Shown here: in pieces, positions 1-7,758 of the stretch
How the letters are laid out: the number at the start of each line of letters is the position of its first letter
Position numbering within the stretch: the stretch's first letter is position 1
Assembly: GCA_023150875.1 (NCBI GenBank)
Contig: JAKLKC010000012.1
Coordinates: 69,565 to 128,414, forward strand
Source of the DNA: Myxococcota bacterium
Lineage (GTDB): Bacteria > Myxococcota_A > UBA796 > UBA9615 > JAKLKC01
DNA length: 58,850 bases
Direction of reading: 5' to 3'
Position numbers and translations under genes: made by a program
The notes under the pieces: generated by a model
What the model was told of the DNA's origin: nothing
The model's input: the letters and a program-made list of their open reading frames with translations, nothing else
Database searches by the model: none

Positions 1-232
1 TCTCGTTGGTGTTGATCGAGGTGATCGACGACGGCGTCGGGTTGAAGTTCTGGGTGTCCGCCTCCAGCGTCCACATGATCTCCGGACCCGAGCCGGGGTG
101 CCACACCCAGCTCTTGCCGATCAAGACGTTCCCGCTCGTCCAGGTCTTGGGCTCCAGCGAGAGCTGCGAGCCGTCGGTGGCGTTGGCGAACCACAGCCGG
201 TTGAAGTCGAAGGTGGTTGGGATCGAGGACAT
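1..232 (-). CDS. Unknown protein, 5' part only (runs off the left edge)
   Basis: The minus strand is open from an ATG at 232-230 to the window edge, giving 77 codons with no stop. A GGAG lies 10 bases before the ATG, which supports this start. The visible N-terminus begins MSSIPTTFDFNRLWF and is rich in Ser, Thr, Asn and Trp. It has no signal peptide and no motif I recognise. The gene is divergent from the kinase gene and shares a 234-base spacer with it. The function is unknown and cannot be judged from this fragment. Confidence 0.6.
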   Translation of the reverse strand, partial: MSSIPTTFDFNRLWFANATDGSQLSLEPKTWTSGNVLIGKSWVWHPGSGPEIMWTLEADTQNFNPTPSSITSINTNE

Positions 233-466
233 GGTCGTTCAGCTCCATTCCGCTGGGCGCGCGTCCCCTCGTTCAAACGGGACGCGACCCCGATGAGGAT
301 AAGGCCTGGCCATCCCGGCCGGGCTCGCGACGCGGGTCGGTCCAGGGGCCCGCCGCCCCCCCTTCCATGGACCCACGCGAGGTCGCCGGGGCTCGCCGCG
401 TCGCACCTTCGCCGGCTTGCCCCCGCGCGCCCGACCGGAGCATGATAACCGCGCTGCCGGCCCACC
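233..466. promoter_or_regulatory. Divergent spacer with a possible -10 element for the kinase gene
   Basis: This spacer separates two divergent genes and must hold both promoters. On the plus strand a TGATAACC at 443-450, the most AT-rich short stretch nearby, lies 17 bases before the kinase ATG and could be a -10 element. No convincing -35 hexamer was found. The call rests on position and base composition only. Confidence 0.25.
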
Positions 467-3400
467 ATGTCGGAAATCGTCGAGATCGAGCCCGGCACCG
501 TCCTCGGGGACCGGTTCCGGGTGGTGCACCCCCTGGGGCGAGGCGCCTTCGGCGCGGTGTACACCTGCGACGATCTGCTCCGGGGGGACCGGGCCGCCGT
601 CAAGCTGCTCCACCGGCCGGCGGGGAGGCCGCTGGGCCGCTTCTACTTGGAGTACCGGGCCCTCAGGCGGCTGAACCACCCGAACATCGTCTCCGCCCGC
701 ACCTTCTCCCGCCACGGGGGGCATCCCTTCATCGCCATGGACCTGGTGGACGGGGTGCCCCTGACCCGGGCCCTCGGTCCCCTGCCGGCGAGCCCCGAGG
801 TCGCGGTCGCCGTGCTGCGCCAGGCCCTCGACGCCCTCGCCACGGTGCACGAGCGTGGCCTGGTCCACCGGGACCTGAAGCCCGCCAACGCGCTCCTCAC
901 CCGGGGAAGGCACCTGTGGCTGCTGGACTTCGGCGCCGTGCTGCTGGACGAACCCGACGAGATCGGCCTGGTCACCGAGGGCGGCGCGGTGGGGACCGTC
1001 GCCTACATGGCTCCCGAGATCCTGAAGGGGAAGGGGTTCGACGCCCGGGTGGACCTCTACTCCCTGGGGGTGATCGCCCACGAGTTGCTGGCGGGGCGGA
1101 TGCCCTACCGGATCACCGGCTCCACGGCGGTGGCCATCGCCCAGGTCCTGCGGAGCCCCCCGGCGCGTCTCTCCGCCGCCCGCCCGGACCTGCCCCCCGC
1201 CCTGACGGGGATCGTCGACCGGCTGATGGAGCGGGACCCCGAGGCCCGGTTCCCCGACGCGGTGTCGGTGATCGCGGCGCTCCACGGGGCGGGCCTGGTG
1301 CCGGACGGGCCTCGGGTGAGGCCGGCCCGGGGCGACGACGGCGCGAGCGGCGAGGACCTGCCGCTCCTGGGCAGGGCGGAGGCGCTGGCGGCGGTGGCCC
1401 GGGCCGCCGGCCGGGCTGCCCGCCGGCGGGGGGAGGTGGTGCGGATCGGCGGCGAGCCCGGATGCGGGATCTCGCGCTTCCTGCGGGAGGCGCGGGCCCG
1501 CCTCGACGGCCTGGGCTGGTGGGTCGTCCCCGGCCAGCCCGGGGACCAGATCCTCCCGGGAGGGCCGGGGTGGAACGCCACCACCCTGGCCCTCCTGGAG
1601 GTCCTCGGCCAGCCCGCCGAGCGGTTCGGCCCGCTGGTAGCCGCGCTCGCCGGATCCGGCGCGGGCGGCGCGGCGCCGGGGCTCCCGCCGGAGGAGGGGC
1701 GCCCCCGGTTGGAGCAGGGGCTCCACGGATGGTGTCGCCTGCTGGCGGCGACCGCGGCGCGGCGCCCGGTGGCGGTGCTCGTCGAGGACGTCACCCGCCT
1801 GTCCCGGATGGGGCGGGCCCTGGCCGACGCGCTCGTGGACGCGGTCCCCGAGATGGGCGCGCCGGTCCTCGCGGTGGTCGGCGGTTCGCGGGACCCCGAC
1901 GTCGAGCTGGGGCGCCTCTCGCCCGCGGACCTGGAGGCCCTGTTCCCCGAGAGGGGGGAGCTCGGGGTGGACGACGTCCGGGCCGCCCGGGTGCTCTACG
2001 AGAGCAGCCGCGGCACGCCGGCCCTCGTCACCGCGACCCTCGCCCGGTGGGCGCGGGACGACCTTATCCATGCCGTCCCCGGTGGCTTCACAGTCACCCG
2101 CAAGGGGCGGGAGACGTTCGCGCGGCCGGAGGGAGAGGGGGTCATCCTGCCCGGGCGGGGCGAGGACCGCTACCGCGCCCTGCTGGACGGTGTGGGCCTG
2201 CGCGCCCAGCGGCTCCTGGCGGTGGCCTGCGCCCTGGAGCCCCCCATCACGCTGGGGCTCCTCGCCCGCGCCGCGGGGTGGGACGAGTGGGAGCTGCTGG
2301 CGCCCCTGGAGGAGCTCGTGGACGCGGGGCTGCTGCACGAGGAGGCCGGCGACCAGCGCTTGCGCCCCCTCCATCCCGCCCTGGGGGCGGCGGTGGGGGA
2401 GCTGCTGACGGAGGCGGAGATCCGGGCGGTGCACGCTCGGGTCGCCGACGCCCTGAGGGGGGACGGGGCCCCCGACGGCCTCGTCGCCAGCCACCTGCTG
2501 CGGGCGGGATGCCCCGCCGAGGCCGCCGAGGCCTGGTATCGCGCCTCGGAGGCGGCCTTCCTGGCCCACGACGTCGCCGGCGCCTTCGAGGGATCCTCCC
2601 GCGCCGCCGTGCACGGTGCCGATCCCTCGCTGAAGTGGCGGGCCCAGGTTCTGCTCTGCCGCTCCGCGCGCCTGCTGGGGGAACTCGAGGCCGCGGCACG
2701 GGCTTCGGCCGACCTCCTCCAGCCGCCCCCGGGGATCCCCGACGCCGACCGGGTCCACGCGGCCCTCCTCGCCGCTTCGTGGGCCACCGAGACCGGGGAC
2801 GCCGAGGTCGCCGACTCCGCCCTGGAGGCCGCGGCCCGGGTGGCGGCCCCGGATCCCTCGCTGCGGGCCGAGGTCCACCTCCGGGCGGCCCAGGCCCTCC
2901 AGCGGCGCAACCGGATCGACGAGGCGGACCGGGAGGCGCAGGCGGCCCTCCTCCGCTACCGGGAGGCGGGGTGTCCCCGGGGGATCGCCCGGGCCCTCCA
3001 CACCCTCGCCGCCGTGGTCTCCGCCCGGGGGGACGCCCACCGCGCCGCCGTCATCGCCCGGGAGGCCATCGACGCCCGGCGGGACGGCGAGGACCGCCTC
3101 CTGGGCGCCAACGCACGCCAGATCATCGCCATCAGCCACATCCAGCTCGGGGAATGGGACGAGGCGGAGCAGGTCCTGGAGGAGGCGCGGGAGCGGTTCG
3201 CCGAGTCCGGGGACCTGCGGAACCTCGCCCTGATCCGGGCCATGGCGCTGGAGGTGCAGGTCCGGCGCGAGCGCGAGCCACCCCAGGACCTGGTGCGGGA
3301 GGTGCTCCGCTACGCCACCCGGTTGAAGGTGCCGGTGGTGGAGGCGTACGTCCACGGGATCCTCGCCGGGGCGGGAGGGCTGGACGGGAGCCCATCGTCG

Positions 3401-3838
3401 GCGGTGCGCTCGGGCCGGCGGGCCAGCGAGCTCTACCTGAAGCGGGGCAACCGCGCCCTGGCGGCCTTGGCGGAGGCCAAGATCGCCCTGGCCGAGCGGG
3501 CGAGGGACCGGATGGCCGCGGCGGACGAGGCGTCGGCTCGGGCGGTGGATCTGGCGGGGGAGGACATCCCCGAGGACCTTCGGTGGCAGGTGCTGGTGGT
3601 GCGCGCCTGGAGCGCCCGGGACGCCACGGAACGCGCCGTCGCCAGCGCCATGGCCCGGGACGCCGCCCGCCGGGTGCTGGATGCCTGGACGGGAGGCGAT
3701 GCGGGGCGCCGGGATCGCCTGCTTCACGTCCGCCAGGACCTCGCCTGCACCTTCGCCGACGCGCTGGATCTGCTGGTGGACGAGGACGAGCTGCCCACCG
3801 TGGACGCCCCCCTGCCCACCGGCGGCGGTGATCCCTAG
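467..3838 (+). CDS. Soluble Ser/Thr protein kinase fused to an ATPase domain and TPR-like repeats
   Basis: The 1123-aa protein has an N-terminal Hanks-type kinase domain (about residues 15-265) with a complete catalytic set: Gly-rich loop GRGAFGAV at 24-31, Lys46, HRDLKPAN at 134-141, DFG at 154-156 and APE at 182-184. An AAA_16-like ATPase module follows (about 288-600). Its P-loop reads GEPGCGIS (319-326), so Ile replaces the usual Lys, and nucleotide binding there is doubtful. The C-terminal 500 residues are Ala/Glu/Arg-rich helical repeats of TPR type. No transmembrane segment is visible, unlike PknB receptors. Kinase-ATPase-TPR fusions are well known in myxobacteria as signalling regulators, but this protein's substrate is not indicated by its neighbours. 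Confidence 0.9.
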   Translation: MSEIVEIEPGTVLGDRFRVVHPLGRGAFGAVYTCDDLLRGDRAAVKLLHRPAGRPLGRFYLEYRALRRLNHPNIVSARTFSRHGGHPFIAMDLVDGVPLTRALGPLPASPEVAVAVLRQALDALATVHERGLVHRDLKPANALLTRGRHLWLLDFGAVLLDEPDEIGLVTEGGAVGTVAYMAPEILKGKGFDARVDLYSLGVIAHELLAGRMPYRITGSTAVAIAQVLRSPPARLSAARPDLPPALTGIVDRLMERDPEARFPDAVSVIAALHGAGLVPDGPRVRPARGDDGASGEDLPLLGRAEALAAVARAAGRAARRRGEVVRIGGEPGCGISRFLREARARLDGLGWWVVPGQPGDQILPGGPGWNATTLALLEVLGQPAERFGPLVAALAGSGAGGAAPGLPPEEGRPRLEQGLHGWCRLLAATAARRPVAVLVEDVTRLSRMGRALADALVDAVPEMGAPVLAVVGGSRDPDVELGRLSPADLEALFPERGELGVDDVRAARVLYESSRGTPALVTATLARWARDDLIHAVPGGFTVTRKGRETFARPEGEGVILPGRGEDRYRALLDGVGLRAQRLLAVACALEPPITLGLLARAAGWDEWELLAPLEELVDAGLLHEEAGDQRLRPLHPALGAAVGELLTEAEIRAVHARVADALRGDGAPDGLVASHLLRAGCPAEAAEAWYRASEAAFLAHDVAGAFEGSSRAAVHGADPSLKWRAQVLLCRSARLLGELEAAARASADLLQPPPGIPDADRVHAALLAASWATETGDAEVADSALEAAARVAAPDPSLRAEVHLRAAQALQRRNRIDEADREAQAALLRYREAGCPRGIARALHTLAAVVSARGDAHRAAVIAREAIDARRDGEDRLLGANARQIIAISHIQLGEWDEAEQVLEEARERFAESGDLRNLALIRAMALEVQVRREREPPQDLVREVLRYATRLKVPVVEAYVHGILAGAGGLDGSPSSAVRSGRRASELYLKRGNRALAALAEAKIALAERARDRMAAADEASARAVDLAGEDIPEDLRWQVLVVRAWSARDATERAVASAMARDAARRVLDAWTGGDAGRRDRLLHVRQDLACTFADALDLLVDEDELPTVDAPLPTGGGDP

Positions 3839-3860
3839 AGCGAGAGCTGTGGCGGAGCGG

Positions 3861-4334
3861 TCAGTCCTTCCGGCGGAAGAGCCGGAGCAGCCCTCCGGTG
3901 AGGCCGGAGGACGACGGGGCGCCGGCCTGCCCCCCTGCTCCCGCGGGGTCGGACGGGGAGCCGGGCGCCGGGAGCGGCCCGGGGGCGCCGGGAGCCGGCC
4001 CCTCCGGCTCCGCCCCAGGCGACGCCGGCGGGGCGGAGACCGCCTCGAAGCGAGGATCGGAGTCGCCCTCCCCCTCCTCGCGGCGCCATCCCGAGAAGCG
4101 GCTCCGGGCGGCCGGGCCCGCCCGCAGGGCGGGGCGGTCGGCCTGGACCAGGCGGATCACCCGGGCGAATTCCGGGCGCGCGTGCAGCGGGCGCCACTCG
4201 CCCTCGGGCTCGCGGAACTGGAGGGTGGGCGGCAGCCTTCCCTCGTAGAGCTGCTGACGGACCGTCACCGGGTCCGCCCAACCCAGGGGGAGGCCCGTGG
4301 GTTCCCGAAGTTCGACGTCGAAGGGTCCGGGCAT
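3861..4334 (-). CDS. Hypothetical 157-aa protein, GYF-like N-terminal fold possible
   Basis: The ATG at 4334-4332 is preceded by AGGAGG five bases upstream, which makes this start firm; longer in-frame extensions lack such a site. Residues 1-70 (MPGPFDVELREPTG...) contain a pattern of hydrophobic residues and Trp (GEWRPLHARPEFARV) that loosely resembles GYF_2-type domains of myxobacterial proteins. Residues 85-145 are a Pro/Gly/Ala-rich disordered linker, and the protein ends in a basic LFRRKD tail. It converges with the kinase gene and is divergent from selB. Function unknown. Confidence 0.7.
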   Translation of the reverse strand: MPGPFDVELREPTGLPLGWADPVTVRQQLYEGRLPPTLQFREPEGEWRPLHARPEFARVIRLVQADRPALRAGPAARSRFSGWRREEGEGDSDPRFEAVSAPPASPGAEPEGPAPGAPGPLPAPGSPSDPAGAGGQAGAPSSSGLTGGLLRLFRRKD

Positions 4335-4379
4335 CAACCCTCCTGGGCCCTCCCGTCGCGGGGGGGCGCCGGAGATCCC

Positions 4380-4385
4380 TATACT
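4380..4385 (+). promoter_or_regulatory. Candidate -10 element of selB
   Basis: TATACT matches the bacterial -10 consensus at five of six positions and lies 34 bases before the selB ATG in an otherwise GC-rich spacer. No clear -35 box is present 16-18 bases upstream. The reverse strand of the same site reads AGTATA, so it could also serve the divergent gene at 3861-4334. Confidence 0.4.
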
Positions 4386-4419
4386 CCCCCCCACACCCGG
4401 CCGGCGCAACCGGAGTTCC

Positions 4420-6351
4420 ATGGCCTCCTTCGTCATCGGCACCGCCGGACACATCGACCACGGCAAGACCCGCCTCGTGCGCGCCCTGACCGGCGTGGAC
4501 ACCGACCGCCTCGCCGAGGAGCAGCGCCGGGGGATCACCATCGAGCTGGGTTTCGCCCCGATCCGCCTGCCCTCGGGAGCCCGGGGGGGCGTCGTGGACG
4601 TGCCCGGCCACGAGCGCCTGGTGCGGACGATGGTCGCCGGCGCCACCGGCATCGACCTCGCCCTCCTCGTCGTCGCCGCCGACGAGGGCGTGATGCCCCA
4701 GACCCGGGAGCACCTGGACATCCTGAGGCTCCTCGAGGTCTCGCGGATGGTCGTCGCCCTCAGCAAGACCGACGTGGTCGACGCCGACCTGGCGGAGCTC
4801 GCCGCCGAGGAGGTGTCGTCCCACCTCCAGGGCACCCCCTTCGCGGGGAGCCCCGTGGTGCCCGTCTCCAGCGCCACCGGGGACGGGATCGAAGCCCTGC
4901 GGGCGCTGCTGGACGCGGTGGTCACCCGCTTGCCCCGGCGCCCCCACGAGGGCCCCTTCCGGGTGCCGGTGGACCGGGCCTTCAGCATGAGGGGATTCGG
5001 CACGGTGGTCACCGGCACCTGCGTCTCCGGGCGGGTCTCGGTCGCCGACGAGGTGGAGGTCCTGCCCGCCCGGGTGCGGACCCGGGTGCGGGGCGTCCAG
5101 GTCCACGGACAGACGGTCCCCGAGGCCGGCCCCTCCCACCGCGTCGCCCTGAACCTGCAAGGCATCTCCACCGAGGACATCCCCCGGGGCTCCGTGGTCT
5201 GCGCTCCGGACTCGGTCCCGGTGACGTCGATGGCGGACGTGCGGCTCCACTACCTCGCCAGCGCGGGGGAACCGCTGCCCACCCGCACCCGGGTCCGCTT
5301 CCTGACCGGAACCGCCGAGGCGCTGGGGGTGGTGCAGGTGGTGGGGCGCGGGGACGAGGCCGATCTCCGCGAAGTGGAGCCGGGGTGGACGGGCTGGGCC
5401 CAGGTCCGCCTGGACGCGCCCCTGGCGCTGAGCCGGGGGGATCGCTTCGTGCTCCGCCGGACCTCCCCCATGGTCACCCTCGGAGGAGGGGTGGTGCTGG
5501 ATCCCCAGCCGCAACGCCACCGCCCCCGGGAGTCCCGGGGCCGCCGGGCCCTCCTCGGGGCCCTGGACGGCCAGCCCTCCCCCGCGACGGCGCTGGACGC
5601 CGTGCTGGAGGCCGGGATCCCCCGCCCCTTCGAGGCCCGGGAGCTGGCGCTGCGCCTGGGCCTCCCCCGGGAGGCGGTGAAGGAGGGTCTCGTGACCCTC
5701 GCCGGGCAGGGCAGGGCCCTGGTCCTGGAGGGGGGGCGCCACGTCCACGCCGGTGTCGTCGCGCGCCTCCGCCCCGCGGTGCTCCAGGAGCTGGCGGCCT
5801 TCCACGCCGCCGAGCCCCTGCTGCCGGGCATGCCCCGCAACCACCTCCGCACCCGCCTGCCCGGCCACCTGGAAGCCCGCCTCTTCGCCGCCGTCCTCGA
5901 CGCCCTCGTCGCCGACGGGAGCGCCCAGGCCGACGAGCAGTCCGTCCGCCTCCCCGGCCACGTGCCCCGGACCAGCGAAGAGCAGGCCGCGGCGATCCTC
6001 CAGCTCGACCGCGTGTACCGGGAGGCGGGCTGGGAGCCCCCGGACCTGGCGGAGGCGGCGGAGGCGCTGGGAGGGCGGAGCGACGTGCCCGCCCTGGTGG
6101 CGCACCTCCAGCGTGCGGGCAGGATCGTGAGGGTGCGGGAGGACGTGCTCCTGCACTGCGAGGCGTGGGAGCGACTGGTCGAGACGGTGCGGGCCCGCCT
6201 GGAGGGGGGTGGCGAGATGGACCCCGTCGCGTTCAAGGACCTCACGGGCCTGTCGCGCCGGCTGGCGATCCCGATGCTCGAGCACCTCGACCGCCAGAAG
6301 GTGACCGTGCGCGTAGGGAACGTGCGCCGCTGGCGGGGAGAGCACTCCTGA
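4420..6351 (+). CDS. selB: Selenocysteine-specific translation elongation factor SelB
   Basis: This 643-aa GTPase delivers selenocysteinyl-tRNA to the ribosome at UGA codons followed by a SECIS element. The G-domain is complete: GTAGHIDHGKT at 7-17, the switch region RGITIELGF, DVPGH at 60-64 and SKTD at 115-118 (a Ser variant of NKxD). Beta-barrel domains and C-terminal winged-helix repeats of the mRNA-binding type follow. The length is close to the E. coli protein (614 aa). The start at 4420 is chosen because SelB proteins begin directly with this strand; upstream in-frame codons would add unrelated sequence. No selA, selD or tRNA-Sec lies nearby, but the genome is predicted to make selenoproteins. 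Confidence 0.95.
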   Translation: MASFVIGTAGHIDHGKTRLVRALTGVDTDRLAEEQRRGITIELGFAPIRLPSGARGGVVDVPGHERLVRTMVAGATGIDLALLVVAADEGVMPQTREHLDILRLLEVSRMVVALSKTDVVDADLAELAAEEVSSHLQGTPFAGSPVVPVSSATGDGIEALRALLDAVVTRLPRRPHEGPFRVPVDRAFSMRGFGTVVTGTCVSGRVSVADEVEVLPARVRTRVRGVQVHGQTVPEAGPSHRVALNLQGISTEDIPRGSVVCAPDSVPVTSMADVRLHYLASAGEPLPTRTRVRFLTGTAEALGVVQVVGRGDEADLREVEPGWTGWAQVRLDAPLALSRGDRFVLRRTSPMVTLGGGVVLDPQPQRHRPRESRGRRALLGALDGQPSPATALDAVLEAGIPRPFEARELALRLGLPREAVKEGLVTLAGQGRALVLEGGRHVHAGVVARLRPAVLQELAAFHAAEPLLPGMPRNHLRTRLPGHLEARLFAAVLDALVADGSAQADEQSVRLPGHVPRTSEEQAAAILQLDRVYREAGWEPPDLAEAAEALGGRSDVPALVAHLQRAGRIVRVREDVLLHCEAWERLVETVRARLEGGGEMDPVAFKDLTGLSRRLAIPMLEHLDRQKVTVRVGNVRRWRGEHS

Positions 6352-6369
6352 CGCCCCCGACCGGGGGCG
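6352..6369 (+). terminator. Hairpin directly after the selB stop codon
   Basis: A perfect 7-base-pair GC stem (CGCCCCC / GGGGGCG) with a four-base loop begins at the base after the selB TGA. There is no T-run, so it is at most an imperfect intrinsic terminator or an mRNA-stabilising stem. Confidence 0.45.
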
Positions 6370-6437
6370 GGGCGCCCCCCCCACCGCCTCGCGGGAACCG
6401 GGGCCGGGGCGCCTTGCGCCACCGCGCACAGGTGTGT

Positions 6438-6456
6438 TAGCGTCGCCGCTAGCGAC
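6438..6456. promoter_or_regulatory. Two overlapping inverted repeats upstream of the PEGA gene
   Basis: TAGCG-N4-CGCTA (6438-6451) and GTCGC-N5-GCGAC (6442-6456) overlap, about 125 bases before the PEGA-protein ATG. They may be an operator or alternative stems of a leader RNA. No known regulator motif is recognised. Confidence 0.3.
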
Positions 6457-6580
6457 TTCTCCAGTCTTTACATGCGCTTGCTGGAGCCGACCCGGGATGC
6501 CGGACTGGGGGCGCCCGAGGGTGGTCGAAGCGGGTCGTCCGCCGATCCCCCATGGTACCGTCCCGGAGGTGACCTGACCG

Positions 6581-7729
6581 ATGATCCGTCCTTCCCCCGC
6601 AGTCGCCGCCGTCCTGCTGCTCGCCTTCACGCTGTTCCAGCTCGTACCCTTCGCGGTACCGTCCGCCCGGGCCGCGGAGGGGGGCGAGGGCATCCTCTCG
6701 GTCACCGCCAACGTCGAGGGGGCGAAGGTGAGCGTCGACGGCGAGCCGGCGGGCGTCACCCCCCTGACCGCCCTGTTCCCCCCGGGGCTCCACCGCGTCC
6801 GCGTCGAGGCCCCGGGCCACGACGCCGCCTCGCGGGAGGTTCGGGTGGAGCCGGGCAAGAAGGTGGTGTTCGAGGCCACCCTGGTCCGCGTCGCCAGCGT
6901 GCTGGACGTGCGGGTGAACGTCGAGGGGGCCGCGGCCTTCCTGGACGATCGCCCCATCGGTACCGGAGGGCGGATCGTGGTCGATCCCATCGACCCCGGC
7001 ACCTACGTGCTGCGGGTCGAGAAGCCCGGTTTCGAGACCTGGCAGGGGAAGGTGACGGTCTTCCGCAGCCAGGTCGTGGCCCTCCCCGTGGAGCTGGCGA
7101 GCGCATTCGGGACCCTCACCGTCCAGAGCGTGCCTCCGGGGGCGAAGGTGTGGGTGGACGGCCAGCCGCGGGGTGCCACCCCCCTGGCACTGGATGGGCT
7201 CTCCCACGGGCTCCACGGCGTCCGACTGGCGCATCCGGGCCACGCCGACGTCTTCCAGTCGGTCCGCGTCGACCGCCGGCACCGCGCCACCCTGGAAGTG
7301 GCGATGCCCACCGCCGCGGGGCGGCTGGTGGTGAGGGCCTCGCCGGGCAAGCCCCGCCTCTCCATCGACGGGTACGAGCTCGGAGAGCACGGCGAGCTGA
7401 CCCTGGACAACGTCTCCGCGGGGATCCACCAGGTCCGGGCCTCCCTGCCCGGCCACGCCGACGCGATGTCGCCGGTCCAGGTGCTCGAGGGTCAGGAGGC
7501 CGTGCTGGGGCTCCGCCTGGTGCCGGCGGGCACGGGGAGCGACCTCGCGGGGGCCGCCGTGGTGCGTCCCCCCGCGCGCCGCGCCCTGCCGTGGGTGATC
7601 CTCGGGGTGGCGGTGGCCGCGGGCGCGGGGATCGGCATCGGCCTGGCGGCGGAGGCCCGCGCCGCCGCCGTCCCCGGCGAGACCCCGGTGACGCCCCCGG
7701 CCGCGACGGTGGGAGTGGCCCTGCCGTGA
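6581..7729 (+). CDS. Secreted PEGA-repeat protein with a C-terminal membrane segment
   Basis: The 382-aa product has an N-terminal signal peptide (hydrophobic 8-28, ending SARAA) followed by four PEGA domains at about 37-104, 107-172, 176-242 and 247-313. They show the family hallmarks VxVDGxPxGxTPL and GxHxVRVExPGH. A Gly/Ala-rich hydrophobic helix at 336-356 near the C-terminus could anchor it in a membrane. PEGA domains are beta-sandwich surface domains common in deltaproteobacteria, with no enzymatic role. A strong ribosome site (GGAGGTGA at 6566) precedes the ATG. The downstream repeat lipoprotein follows after 29 bases, so the two are probably co-transcribed as envelope structural proteins. 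Confidence 0.85.
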   Translation: MIRPSPAVAAVLLLAFTLFQLVPFAVPSARAAEGGEGILSVTANVEGAKVSVDGEPAGVTPLTALFPPGLHRVRVEAPGHDAASREVRVEPGKKVVFEATLVRVASVLDVRVNVEGAAAFLDDRPIGTGGRIVVDPIDPGTYVLRVEKPGFETWQGKVTVFRSQVVALPVELASAFGTLTVQSVPPGAKVWVDGQPRGATPLALDGLSHGLHGVRLAHPGHADVFQSVRVDRRHRATLEVAMPTAAGRLVVRASPGKPRLSIDGYELGEHGELTLDNVSAGIHQVRASLPGHADAMSPVQVLEGQEAVLGLRLVPAGTGSDLAGAAVVRPPARRALPWVILGVAVAAGAGIGIGLAAEARAAAVPGETPVTPPAATVGVALP

Positions 7730-7758
7730 CGCCCGTCCCTTCCTCCCTCCCCCCCGGG

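Noticed and set aside
217-3831. 1204-codon plus-strand frame overlapping the kinase gene
   Set aside because: Low-complexity Arg/Gly/Pro sequence in a shifted frame; the kinase frame has complete catalytic motifs.
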